Assembly (NCBI GenBank): GCA_963667815.1
Contig: OY764021.1
DNA length: 64,000 nucleotides
Strand: one strand, 5' to 3'
Source: Saccharicrinis sp963667815
Lineage (GTDB): Bacteria; Bacteroidota; Bacteroidia; Bacteroidales; Marinilabiliaceae
The notes beneath the pieces were generated by a model. It did no database searches and was not told the origin of the DNA. It saw nothing but the letters and a program-made list of their open reading frames with translations. Of the stretch, positions 25,136 to 33,518 are shown piece by piece. The translations under genes were made by a program, and so were the position numbers. Within the stretch, counting starts at the first letter, position 1. Every line of letters starts with the position of its first letter.

Positions 25136-26188
25136 ATGAATGAATTATTTAATACGAAAGAATATAATAATTGGATTAATCAGTTGAAATCCAAAATTCA
25201 TGTTGCAAGGACTAAGGTTGCATTGACAATCAATTCTCAGTTACTAGAAATGTATTGGGAATTAGGTAAGGATATTGCAGAAAGGCAAATTAATAGTAAT
25301 TGGGGTAGTAAGTTAGTAGAACAAGTATCTATTGAGTTGAAAAACGAATTTCCTGAATTAAAGGGTTTTTCACGTCGTAATATTTATGCAATGCTTCAAT
25401 GGTATAAGTTTTATTCAGTAAAATATCCATTTGTGCCACAATGCGTGACACAAATTCCATGGGGACATAATCGCTTGATTATTTCTAAAGTAAAGAATTT
25501 AGATGAAGCAGAATTTTATTGCATGGAAACGATAAAAAACAATTGGGATAGAGATACTTTAGAGATTCAACTCGCAAATAAGCTTTATTTAAACAAAGGA
25601 AAATCAACTACTAATTTTCCAGAGACATTGCCTGAAGAGCAAGCAAAACTTGCAGTTCAGTCATTAAAAGATCCGTATAATTTTGATTTTTTAGGATTAC
25701 ATGACGATGCACTAGAAAAAGCCATTGAAGATGAGTTGGTAAAGAACATAACAAGATTTTTACTTGAACTTGGTAAAGGTTTTGCTTTTGTTGGGAGACA
25801 ATATAAAATTGAAGTAAGTGAAACTGATTATTTTATCGACTTACTTTTTTACCATATTGAGTTGAAATGTTATATAGTAATTGAGCTTAAGGCAGGAAAA
25901 TTTAAGCCTGAATATGCAGGAAAGTTAAACTTTTATTTATCAGCAGTTGATAGTCAGATAAAATGTGAAGGAGATAATCCAACAATAGGAATTTTATTAT
26001 GTAAGAAAAAAGATAAGATCGAGGCAGAATATGCACTAAGAGACATAAATAAACCAATGGGCATAAGTGAGTATAGATTAACAGATGCTATTCCTGAGAA
26101 AATAAAAACGAAATTACCTAGCATTGAAGAATTAGAAATCAAATTGGCAAAAAGAATAGAAAAACCAAGCGGTAATACGCTACAATAA
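25136..26188 (+). CDS. DUF1016 PDDEXK nuclease (YhcG-type), cassette 15
   Basis: 350 aa from the ATG at 25136 (MNELFN). The longer frame from 25019 runs back through the attC site and R'. The N-terminal half matches the DUF1016 N domain (VALTINSQLLEMYWELGKDI, FSRRNIYAMLQWYKFY, IPWGHNRLIISK). The C-terminal half is a PDDEXK-like domain with VGRQYKIEV, DYFIDLLFYH and CYIVIELKAGKF as the D...ExK core, then YAGKLNFYL. The family is related to restriction and Holliday-junction enzymes. A defence role is an inference. Confidence 0.88.
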   Translation: MNELFNTKEYNNWINQLKSKIHVARTKVALTINSQLLEMYWELGKDIAERQINSNWGSKLVEQVSIELKNEFPELKGFSRRNIYAMLQWYKFYSVKYPFVPQCVTQIPWGHNRLIISKVKNLDEAEFYCMETIKNNWDRDTLEIQLANKLYLNKGKSTTNFPETLPEEQAKLAVQSLKDPYNFDFLGLHDDALEKAIEDELVKNITRFLLELGKGFAFVGRQYKIEVSETDYFIDLLFYHIELKCYIVIELKAGKFKPEYAGKLNFYLSAVDSQIKCEGDNPTIGILLCKKKDKIEAEYALRDINKPMGISEYRLTDAIPEKIKTKLPSIEELEIKLAKRIEKPSGNTLQ

Positions 26189-26301
26189 ATATGGGTGCAA
26201 AAGCATAGTGTTGGGAAGTAGTTTCCCGAATTGAGTTTTGTATTGTTTGACAATGATGTTAGCCGCAAAATGCACCCCAATTCATGTAGCACACGTTAGG
26301 C
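26170..26301 (+). other. attC site 15
   Basis: R'' CGGTAAT is degenerate (complement of GTTACAG at five of seven). The inner arms GCTACAATAAATATGGGTGC and GCACCCCAATTCATGTAGC pair well. The next R' is GTTAGGC (26295-26301). Confidence 0.6.
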
Positions 26302-26340
26302 ACTAAAATAACCAATCATAGAAAAGACATATTTACTCGA

Positions 26341-26403
26341 ATGAAAACAATACAAGAAATTGATAAAGAATATGAAGAATTACCTGAAGAAGATCTATCC
26401 TGA
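26341..26403 (+). pseudogene. 20-codon remnant in cassette 16
   Basis: ATG at 26341 opens MKTIQEIDKEYEELPEEDLS then TGA. The same frame continues open for ten codons to TAG after the stop. The cassette is only about 220 bp, too small for a normal gene. It is either a remnant of an acidic small protein or a micro-ORF. Little can be said beyond that. Confidence 0.3.
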
Positions 26404-26458
26404 ACTATTCATAAATTAAAAAAAACAGATTATTAGTTACCTTGAAAATAATTACGTT

Positions 26459-26523
26459 TGCTAACACTTAGCCTCTAATGTAGGGTTGCTTGCATACCCT
26501 ACAGATTGGAGGGTTTGTTGAAC
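26459..26523 (+). other. attC site 16, distal end of the array
   Basis: The sequence from GCTAAC onward is identical to site 10. R'' TGCTAAC matches its cassette start poorly. The R' is GTTGAAC (26517-26523). No further attC is seen to the right, so the array ends here. Confidence 0.6.
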
Positions 26524-26541
26524 TAAACAATATTCCAGCAA
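26460..26541 (+). repeat. second copy of an 82-bp repeat (first at 19706-19787)
   Basis: Identical to 19706-19787 across attC and the first 24 bases after the crossover G. Similarity then fades over about 60 more bases. The stretch 26542-26702 holds nothing else recognisable. Confidence 0.75.
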
Positions 26542-26702
26542 TTAATTATTAATGTGTTTATAATATGTGCTTTAATTATAGTGCTTTAAATCGTATTTTT
26601 ATTGCATCTTAGAAGGGTTTACCATTGTTTTTTTATGGTATATTTATCAAACAAACACCAATAAATAAGCACCATATACGTGGTTAAAAAACGAATCCAT
26701 CA

Positions 26703-26861
26703 TTAGTGGTTTAAAATTCTATTCACTTTTAATTCAAAATCACCTAATAATTTTGTTTCCTCTATATCAATGGATTTAGGGAGTTTAAACAGGCCGTATT
26801 TATCTTTAAATTCAATTTGAGTAGGAGAGGACAATACAATCTGTTTGATTTTATTTACCAT
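26703..26861 (-). CDS. small protein downstream of histidine kinase
   Basis: 52 aa (begins MVNKIKQIVLSS, ends FELKVNRILNH). Its ATG lies only 4 bases after the kinase stop codon, so translation is probably coupled. The composition is that of a real gene: balanced and charged, with a LFKLPKSIDIEE segment. It could be a small regulator or partner of the kinase (inference). No family is recognised. Confidence 0.5.
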   Translation of the reverse strand: MVNKIKQIVLSSPTQIEFKDKYGLFKLPKSIDIEETKLLGDFELKVNRILNH

Positions 26862-26865
26862 AATT

Positions 26866-28083
26866 TCAGATTGTTATTTCTACAGTAGTTCCTATGTTAA
26901 TCTTACTGTCAACAGTTATCGTAGCTCCAATTTTATCAATAAATTCTTTGGTTAAAATTAGCCCTATCCTGGTACTGCTATGATCTTTAGAATTTAATGA
27001 TTGTTTAATACTGTATTTAAATAAATTCTGTAAATCCGGTTCTGGTATACCTATTCCGGTATCTTTTATTGTTATTAGGTGACGATTGTTTTGCTGTACA
27101 ACATTTATATCAATTTTACCTGCTGTTTTGTTGTATTTTATTGCGTTGGAAATCAGATTTCTCAGAATAGCTGTAATCATATTTTTATCTGTTTTTATGA
27201 TCATCTCATCCGTTTCGAATGATGTATTTACTTGAACAGATTTTAATTTAAGCGCAAGATTAAAGAATGATAAAAGTTCATTCATTACTTCATTGATATT
27301 AACAGGCTCTATATGCGCTTTTAATTTTACCAAATCAATTTTTGACCATTTAAGTAAATTGTCAAGCGTAGTAAATGAGGAGGAACTCATTTGACTTAAT
27401 GAGATCAATGTTTTTTTTAATTCGGATAAATTGAATTGATCAAAATTAGTGGTAATCAATTGCAGAAACTGATGAATGGTGCCTAAGTTACCTCTGATAT
27501 CATGTGAAATAAGCGACAAAAATTTTGTTTTTACCTCATTTATTTCGGTGAGTTCTTTATTGTGTAAAATAAGCTCTAAATCAACTTCTATATGTTGTTT
27601 TATTTGGTGTATTAAATCAATAAAATCATTATTGTAGTAATTTTCTTTATGGTCTAAAACACAAACAGTCCCAAAGCATTCTCCGTCGGGCCAATTAATA
27701 GGAACACCCAGATACGAAATCATATTAAGATCAATATCCGGGTTGTTTGTACTCCATATTTTACTTTTTAAAGCATTAGATATAATTAATTGTTTTTGAG
27801 TTCCTATTACTGTTTCGCAATACAAACCATATTTCAGTGGTGTTTTTTCGTGTAAAACATACGGATTTTGCGCTGTATTGCTTTTTATGAAAACTTCAAT
27901 AGAGTCTTTATTTAAACGCATAATTAATCCCGAAGGAACGTTAACAATTTTAGCCAGTGTATCTATTAAAGTTTGCCATTTTGCAATGGTTAAATCATTA
28001 ATATCAGGTTTGGAATCAGAGGTAATATTTACTTTTTTTCTTTTGTGAGTATCTCTAATTGTAACATTTGTAGAATTTTCCAT
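26866..28083 (-). CDS. GAF-domain sensor histidine kinase
   Basis: 405 aa, no membrane segments. An N-terminal GAF domain spans about 30-175 (YCETVIG, ISYLGVPINWPDGECFGTVCVLD). The HisKA helix has His194 in SLISHDIRGNLG. The HATPase_c domain has N box NLISNAIKYN, G box IKDTGIGIPEPD and a modified G2 region. No receiver or response regulator gene is adjacent. The start has a strong GGAGGG ribosome site, unusual for Bacteroidota. It follows the thiolase gene by 162 bases on the same strand, so it may respond to cytosolic ligands linked to the lysine/acetyl-CoA cluster (inference). Confidence 0.9.
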   Translation of the reverse strand: MENSTNVTIRDTHKRKKVNITSDSKPDINDLTIAKWQTLIDTLAKIVNVPSGLIMRLNKDSIEVFIKSNTAQNPYVLHEKTPLKYGLYCETVIGTQKQLIISNALKSKIWSTNNPDIDLNMISYLGVPINWPDGECFGTVCVLDHKENYYNNDFIDLIHQIKQHIEVDLELILHNKELTEINEVKTKFLSLISHDIRGNLGTIHQFLQLITTNFDQFNLSELKKTLISLSQMSSSSFTTLDNLLKWSKIDLVKLKAHIEPVNINEVMNELLSFFNLALKLKSVQVNTSFETDEMIIKTDKNMITAILRNLISNAIKYNKTAGKIDINVVQQNNRHLITIKDTGIGIPEPDLQNLFKYSIKQSLNSKDHSSTRIGLILTKEFIDKIGATITVDSKINIGTTVEITI

Positions 28084-28245
28084 ACCAATCCCTCCGCATT
28101 ATAATTTATTCAAGTTATGAAATAAACTATTGTGTTACTAAATGTTTGAGGTACAATATTTATTATTAAGCTCTCTTAATTAATTGATATAAGTGTTTTA
28201 TGTTGAGTTCTGGATTTACTTATTTAAAAAAATATTAAAATTAGA

Positions 28246-29433
28246 TTATTCAATTCCTTCCAAACACATTGCAATTCCCATTCCTCCACCAATACAAAGA
28301 GATGCCAATCCTTTCTTTGATTTCCGTTTTACCATTTCGTGAATTAGTGTGGTTAAAATACGTGTACCGCTGGCTCCAATGGGATGGCCCAGGGCAATAG
28401 CCCCACCATTCACATTAGTGATTTCAGGATTTAGATTTAACTCTTGCATTAGCGCAAGCGATTGGGCTGCAAAAGCTTCATTGGCTTCAATGAGCTCAAC
28501 TTCTTCCATTTTCCAATGGGTTTTAAGCAGTGCTTTTTTTATGGCTTCAACAGGCCCCAAACCCATGTAAGCCGGATCGGTTCCATGCCATGCGTAAGAA
28601 GCTATTTTAGCTATTGGTTTCAGATGATACTTTTCACAGGCTTGTTTGCTAGCCACAATAACTGCAGCAGCACCATCGTTAATACCCGAGGAATTTGCAG
28701 CAGTAACTGTTCCATCTTTTTTAAATGCCGGACGAAGCTTGGAAAGGGATTCAGGCGTTACCCCAAAACGAACAAATTCATCTTGTTTAAATATGATAGG
28801 ATCTTTTTTATGTTGAGGTATTTCTATAGAAATAATTTCTGCTTCAAAGCGATTTTCTTTAATAGCTCTTTCTGCTTTATTTTGGGATTTGGCAGCAAAC
28901 GCATCCTGATCCTCTCGCGATAAATGATACTTCTCTGCCAGGTTTTCGGCTGTGATACCCATGTGGTACTGGTTAAAAATATCGGTTAACCCATCAAAAA
29001 TCATGGAATCTACAACCGTATGATTACCCATACGATAACCTGTTCGGGCATTGGGTAGCAGGTAAGGAGCTTGCGACATGTTTTCAGAACCTCCGGCAAC
29101 AATCAATTCACTATCTCCGGCAATAATACTTTGAGCTGCAAGTGCTACACTTCTTAAACCAGATCCACAAACCATATTGATTGACATGGCTGTTTTTTCA
29201 ACAGGAATACCTGCTTTAATGGCTATTTGGCGGGCAATATTCTGTCCGTGGCCGGCTTGTAAAATACATCCCATCAATACTTCATCCACTTCACTTCCGT
29301 TAAGACCGTTTCTTTTTAAAAGTTCTTTAACCACAGTAGCACCCATTTTAGCAGGAGATATTGATGATAACGAACCACCAAAGTTTCCAATGGCTGTTCT
29401 TGCTGCGTCAACGATATAGATTTCTTTTTTCAT
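28246..29433 (-). CDS. atoB: acetyl-CoA acetyltransferase (thiolase)
   Basis: 395 aa from the ATG at 29433 (KKEIYIVDA). The nine-codon-longer frame from 29460 begins inside the conserved leader. The active residues are Cys89 (NMVCGSG), the His in GGAIALGHPIGASG and the C-terminal Cys in CIGGGMG. It cleaves acetoacetyl-CoA to two acetyl-CoA or condenses them. In the lysine cluster it would perform the last step from acetoacetyl-CoA. It lies 151 bases downstream of kamE, with its own leader (29446-29506) that resembles the FadL gene's leader. Confidence 0.93.
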   Translation of the reverse strand: MKKEIYIVDAARTAIGNFGGSLSSISPAKMGATVVKELLKRNGLNGSEVDEVLMGCILQAGHGQNIARQIAIKAGIPVEKTAMSINMVCGSGLRSVALAAQSIIAGDSELIVAGGSENMSQAPYLLPNARTGYRMGNHTVVDSMIFDGLTDIFNQYHMGITAENLAEKYHLSREDQDAFAAKSQNKAERAIKENRFEAEIISIEIPQHKKDPIIFKQDEFVRFGVTPESLSKLRPAFKKDGTVTAANSSGINDGAAAVIVASKQACEKYHLKPIAKIASYAWHGTDPAYMGLGPVEAIKKALLKTHWKMEEVELIEANEAFAAQSLALMQELNLNPEITNVNGGAIALGHPIGASGTRILTTLIHEMVKRKSKKGLASLCIGGGMGIAMCLEGIE

Positions 29434-29445
29434 ATGTTTCTTTTT

Positions 29446-29506
29446 TCTTTCAATTGCCATATGGAACTCTCAAGAAAATTTAATCATCCTCCTGTATGAA
29501 AAATTG
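29446..29506 (-). promoter_or_regulatory. conserved leader upstream of thiolase
   Basis: On the minus strand the block contains CAGGAGGATGATT, a TTTTC tract, GAGAGTTC and TGGCAATT, ending about 19 bases before the ATG. The same ordered blocks occur before the FadL gene (42584-42640) with roughly 45 of 56 positions alike by eye. It is a candidate cis-regulatory RNA or operator. Confidence 0.5.
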
Positions 29507-29584
29507 GATCATTAAATTTTACATGATCGTTTCATGATATTTAGGTTTATTCGTACAATTTGAAGTGTATTTAGCTAATTGTTT

Positions 29585-30316
29585 TTATGGGTGTATTGCC
29601 ATATTTGTCAATTTTTCAACGATAAACGAAGCTACGTTTTCCGGATATGTACCTCGGCCAAAACCAGCATCGTAACCAAGTTCCATAGCCAGTTTGTTTC
29701 CTATTCTGGGACCTCCGGCAACAACAATTACATCAGATCGAATTCCCTCAGCTTCCATTAACTCTATTAATTCAGTCATGTTATGAATATGAACTTCTTT
29801 CTGAGTAACAATTTGCGATACCAAAATAGCATCCGCTTTTAGTGCAACAGCTTTTCTTATCAATTCTTCGTTGGAAACCTGAGCGCCAAGATTATAGGCT
29901 TCTATCATAGGATATCGCTCTAAGCCATAATGCTGATCAAAACCTTTCATATTCATAATAGCATCGATACCAACAGTATGCGCATCGGTTCCTGTGCAAG
30001 CACCAACAATTACTACAGGACGTTTAATGTGTTCTTTGATAAAATCATTTACTTCGTAAAAGTCCATTGATTTACTGACCTCTTCCACTTCAATTTTATC
30101 ATAATCTATTTGTACATGCGTTTTACCATACACTACAAAAAAGGAAAACTCATCAGATAAAGCATTGGAATGTACAACCTCCACATCGTTGAATCCCAGC
30201 TTATGAGCGTATTGCTTTGCGGCTTCATCTGCTTTTGCCGAGTGACGAACTGGTAGTGTAAAAGATAATTGAACAGCACCGTCGTTTATTGTATCTCCGT
30301 AAGATTTAATCATCAT
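29585..30316 (-). CDS. kamE: lysine 5,6-aminomutase beta subunit
   Basis: 243 aa. The B12-binding motif is DAHTVG (Asp111, His113, Gly116). Lys124 is spaced 11 residues after His113, as is the known PLP-binding Lys144 after His133 in the clostridial enzyme. The second cobalamin signature is VVAGGPRIG. With KamD it moves the terminal amino group of beta-lysine to C5, giving 3,5-diaminohexanoate, using adenosylcobalamin and PLP. Its start ATGATG overlaps the kamD stop (4 bases) and follows an AGGAGG site. Confidence 0.95.
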   Translation of the reverse strand: MMIKSYGDTINDGAVQLSFTLPVRHSAKADEAAKQYAHKLGFNDVEVVHSNALSDEFSFFVVYGKTHVQIDYDKIEVEEVSKSMDFYEVNDFIKEHIKRPVVIVGACTGTDAHTVGIDAIMNMKGFDQHYGLERYPMIEAYNLGAQVSNEELIRKAVALKADAILVSQIVTQKEVHIHNMTELIELMEAEGIRSDVIVVAGGPRIGNKLAMELGYDAGFGRGTYPENVASFIVEKLTNMAIHP

Positions 30317-31902
30317 TTTAGGTTCCTCCTTTCATCAATTACGGGATTAATTTCTAACTCATTTTCTAAATACTCATACACTGGATTGTAATAGTGAGGA
30401 GATTTTTCATAGACTCCATCTAATCCCTTTCCTCCATTTTTAGGGCGACTGATTTCAGCAAACATTTTTTGTTCGATAGCATTAAATAAGCCTTTGTTGT
30501 TTACTTCTTCTAAAAACGAAATGGTTTGATCCAGCACTTCTTTAGCTCTGTTTTGCATCATACCGTCCTTTTTAAATTCAATATCGTTGGCAAAGTCTTT
30601 TATGTTATTCATGATATATTGGGCGTTTGAAACGGCCAAAAAGCGATCTTGCATAAACGGAGTATGAATGGCTTCGGTAAGCATACCCAAAAGCAAAATG
30701 CTTTGATTGGTAGCCTTGGCAACAAAGTTGAACATGGCATTCATGATAAAACCTTTAAAAATATCTCCTGTCATATATTTGGTTGGAGGCATATATTTTA
30801 AAGGTGCTTCCGGGAATATTTCTCTGGCCATTTGAGCCTGAGCCATTTCATAAAGAAATCCGTTTTCTTTTTCAGGATTCATCTCAAAAGCATGCCCAAG
30901 GCCCATAAGTCGTGCAGGTAAACCGCTATCATATGCAAATTGCTCATTAATAAATTGCGATGCGGTTACTGTGTATGCTTTTTCGTAAGCATCTGAAGTA
31001 GTCAGATAATTGTCTTCACCTGAGTTGATGGTGATATCAGCAAAGGCGTTGATCATCCTTGAGAACTTCTGATCCACAAAGGTACGATACATGTTAATAT
31101 CCCTGAATAAGATTCCGTACATGGAATCGTTTAACATCATATCCAACCTTTCTACAGCTCCCATGGCTGCAATTTCGGGCATGCATAAACCGGAGCAGTA
31201 ATTGACCAGACGAATGTATTTGCCAATTTCTTCTCCAACGTCATCTAATGCCTTACGCATGATTTTAAAATTTTCCTGTGTTGCGTAAGTACCTCCAAAA
31301 CCTTCTGTTGTGGCTCCGTAAGGAACATAATCAAGTAAGCTTTGTCCAGTAGTTCTGATGACAGCAATAATATCTGCTCCTTGTCGGGCAGCAGCCTTTG
31401 CTTGTTTTACGTCTTCGTAAATATTACCAGTTGCAACAATTAAGTAGAGTAGGGGATTATTCTCTTTTTCCTTATACTGACTTATTTTTTGGTTTCTATA
31501 TTTGATATGTTGTTTTACTTTCGTATCAAATATTTGAATAAGTTCCTGAGCTTTGTTTTCTATTAAACCTTTGTCGGTAAGGTTAATTAATGATATATCT
31601 AACCCTTCGGCAATTTGATTATTGAGTTGTTGAGGCGTAATGTTTTTACGTATTAAAGCATTGATATAATAGGAAGTAGCCCCGGATTCAATTCTCTTTC
31701 CTAAAGAATCTACTATTAAATTAGGAACCGGAATGCCGTTTATGTTGATATCATCAGCACCAAGAATTCGTAATGTGGCTCTTTCAATAGTGTCGGTGGT
31801 GTGTTTTAAAATATAACTATTTACAGGTTGAGCAATCTGTTTAGATAATTGCCGGGCTTTTTTTATTTTATTCTGATCCAGATTTAGTTTTGAGTATGAC
31901 AT
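30313..31902 (-). CDS. kamD: lysine 5,6-aminomutase alpha subunit
   Basis: 529 aa, the usual length. A TIM-barrel-type catalytic subunit with family segments such as TTGQSLLDYVPYGATTEGFGGTYATQENF, LVNYCSGLCMPEIAAMGA and GLGHAFEMNPE. It works with KamE in B12-dependent 1,2-amino migration. It lies 11 bases downstream of the MutS-like gene and overlaps kamE, so it is within the operon. No riboswitch for cobalamin is visible nearby. Confidence 0.95.
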   Translation of the reverse strand: MSYSKLNLDQNKIKKARQLSKQIAQPVNSYILKHTTDTIERATLRILGADDININGIPVPNLIVDSLGKRIESGATSYYINALIRKNITPQQLNNQIAEGLDISLINLTDKGLIENKAQELIQIFDTKVKQHIKYRNQKISQYKEKENNPLLYLIVATGNIYEDVKQAKAAARQGADIIAVIRTTGQSLLDYVPYGATTEGFGGTYATQENFKIMRKALDDVGEEIGKYIRLVNYCSGLCMPEIAAMGAVERLDMMLNDSMYGILFRDINMYRTFVDQKFSRMINAFADITINSGEDNYLTTSDAYEKAYTVTASQFINEQFAYDSGLPARLMGLGHAFEMNPEKENGFLYEMAQAQMAREIFPEAPLKYMPPTKYMTGDIFKGFIMNAMFNFVAKATNQSILLLGMLTEAIHTPFMQDRFLAVSNAQYIMNNIKDFANDIEFKKDGMMQNRAKEVLDQTISFLEEVNNKGLFNAIEQKMFAEISRPKNGGKGLDGVYEKSPHYYNPVYEYLENELEINPVIDERRNLK

Positions 31903-31913
31903 GGTTCACAGTT

Positions 31914-33518
31914 TTATTTCATTCCTTTTTGAGTCTTTAAATAGTTTTTTGCCTCATGTATAATGTTTTCATCTAAACCTAATAGCTGGGCAATGGTTAG
32001 CGCATCAAAGGAGGGAGGAGAGCCATTGTCTGGTTCAACTTCATATTGCATGAAAGAATTAATACATCTGATTTTTTCGCTGATAGTATTGTGGGTTGTG
32101 TGAGTATAAAATTTTTTAAAATCAGCATAGTTTAATCCTTTCATTTTGTATTTTGAAACACCTTTTATGGTTGGGATATTAATAAAATGAGTAGATATGA
32201 AACTGGTTGTATCACAGGTTTGAGCTAAGTGCTTTAATACAGCATATAAAATAGCTTTAGCTTCAGTAGCATTGGTTGTTTGAGCTAATTCATCTGCAAT
32301 AAATAAAACAGGTTTATCTTTATATAATAAAACATCATTTAAAAGGTAAATTTCTTCTCCAAAAGAACTTAAACCTTTGGTTTCATATTTTTGAGTATTA
32401 CAGAGTATTTTTATGTTGTTGAATATTTTAGATACGAAACTCTCTGCAGGTACGAAAAATCCATATTGGGCTAATAATTGAAGAAAAACTAAAGTTTTAA
32501 GTAAAACAGTTTTTCCACCCATATTTGAGCCAGACAGCAATATGGTATTACTATTAAAACCTGCTGTTAAAGGAGTGTATTTTAATGCTGATTTTGAATG
32601 TTCATCTTCCAGTGGAAGCCATCTTCCCTGAGATACATTAAGAGATTGATTTTTGCCAAGATGAGGTTTGTTTAAATTAAATTGAACAGCCAATCTAGCT
32701 TTGGCCAAATGGGTATCTATCCATTCAATATGTTTGATGTATTTATTAATTTGCTCTTCTTCTTGATGGATTAGTTTCGATAATTTGCCTAACACCTTTT
32801 TCTCTTCATCTGCTTCTTTACTTAATAATTCTTCTTTATTGAATTGAGCTTTTAGGTAGGCTTTTGGATAAACAGGTTTTACCAATATCATGTGGCTATC
32901 ATAAAATTCTGTTTGCACCAGATTGCTTTCAAATATTTGTTTTTCTGATTTATCCACTAGCAAAAAGTCGTGATAAGTAAAATCCAGATTTAATAACTCT
33001 TTAATTTCTTGATATAAAGTCTGTTTTATTCCAGATAAAATGAGATTCTGTTCTATAATTTGATTTCGGATACTTTTCAAATCCTCACTAAATGAAGAGG
33101 CTAAATAAAATGATTCGCTTGTGTCATTATCGGGAGATAATGCGTTTAATAATGATGATGAGGTGAATTCAATACCAATTAAGTTCTTCATTTTTGAAGT
33201 AAGGATTTGAGAAATTGCTTTATAGTGGATTAAAAGCTTTTTAATAAGCAATAGATCTGCTGCGTCAAAATCCTCTTTATCCAGCGTATTTAAACGGTCT
33301 GTTTTTGATAAATGAAGTTCAATTTTATTTGCATAATCGTTATTTGAATTGATAAAATGAATAAACAGATCAGTCGTGGTATATTGTTTTTCGAGTTCAT
33401 TATAATCCACAATAAATGATGCCCTCTTTTTGGCTTCTAAACCATATGGAGAGTGTGGTTGATATAGTTTGTTAAACCACTCAAAATCACTAAATAATAT
33501 GGCATTTTTAATTGACAT
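31914..33518 (-). CDS. kamC: MutS-like ATPase of the aminomutase cluster (KamC)
   Basis: 534 aa. The C-terminal MutS ATPase domain has Walker A GSNMGGKT (330-337) and Walker B LFIADE (405-410). The N-terminal 300 residues are helical, with no mismatch-recognition domain and no membrane helices (unlike the 4 kb paralogue). MutS-like genes regularly accompany lysine and ornithine aminomutases. A role in assembling or reactivating the B12 enzyme is an inference, and DNA repair is unlikely. It overlaps kamB by 11 bases and sits just before kamD. Confidence 0.85.
   Translation of the reverse strand: MSIKNAILFSDFEWFNKLYQPHSPYGLEAKKRASFIVDYNELEKQYTTTDLFIHFINSNNDYANKIELHLSKTDRLNTLDKEDFDAADLLLIKKLLIHYKAISQILTSKMKNLIGIEFTSSSLLNALSPDNDTSESFYLASSFSEDLKSIRNQIIEQNLILSGIKQTLYQEIKELLNLDFTYHDFLLVDKSEKQIFESNLVQTEFYDSHMILVKPVYPKAYLKAQFNKEELLSKEADEEKKVLGKLSKLIHQEEEQINKYIKHIEWIDTHLAKARLAVQFNLNKPHLGKNQSLNVSQGRWLPLEDEHSKSALKYTPLTAGFNSNTILLSGSNMGGKTVLLKTLVFLQLLAQYGFFVPAESFVSKIFNNIKILCNTQKYETKGLSSFGEEIYLLNDVLLYKDKPVLFIADELAQTTNATEAKAILYAVLKHLAQTCDTTSFISTHFINIPTIKGVSKYKMKGLNYADFKKFYTHTTHNTISEKIRCINSFMQYEVEPDNGSPPSFDALTIAQLLGLDENIIHEAKNYLKTQKGMK

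Larger units (their letters stand above)
6700..26523 (+). mobile_element. integron-type gene-cassette array (sixteen attC-like sites, no intI seen)
   Basis: Units are delimited by GTT (crossover G|TT) and each carries R' (GTTRRRY) at its start and a complementary R'' (RYYYAAC) near its end. Examples are GTTAGCGAGA/TCTCGCTAAC, GTTGGCTGTA/TACAGCCAAC, GTTAGCCATA/TATGGCTAAC and GTTATGGGC/GCCCATAAC. Between R'' and the next GTT lies 60-200 bp of imperfect palindrome. All cargo genes except one inverted IS91 unit read left to right. This is the defining architecture of integron cassettes. No integron integrase (with its extra patch III helix) was found, so the locus is a CALIN-like array or relies on a recombinase in trans. 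Confidence 0.82.

Noticed and set aside
8980..26523. CRISPR array as an explanation for the recurring intergenic repeats
   Set aside because: Spacing is irregular (0.2-2.4 kb), units carry genes, and repeat ends are complementary rather than identical. No cas genes were seen.
31914..33518. DNA mismatch repair MutS
   Set aside because: Lacks mismatch-recognition and clamp domains and sits in an aminomutase operon.
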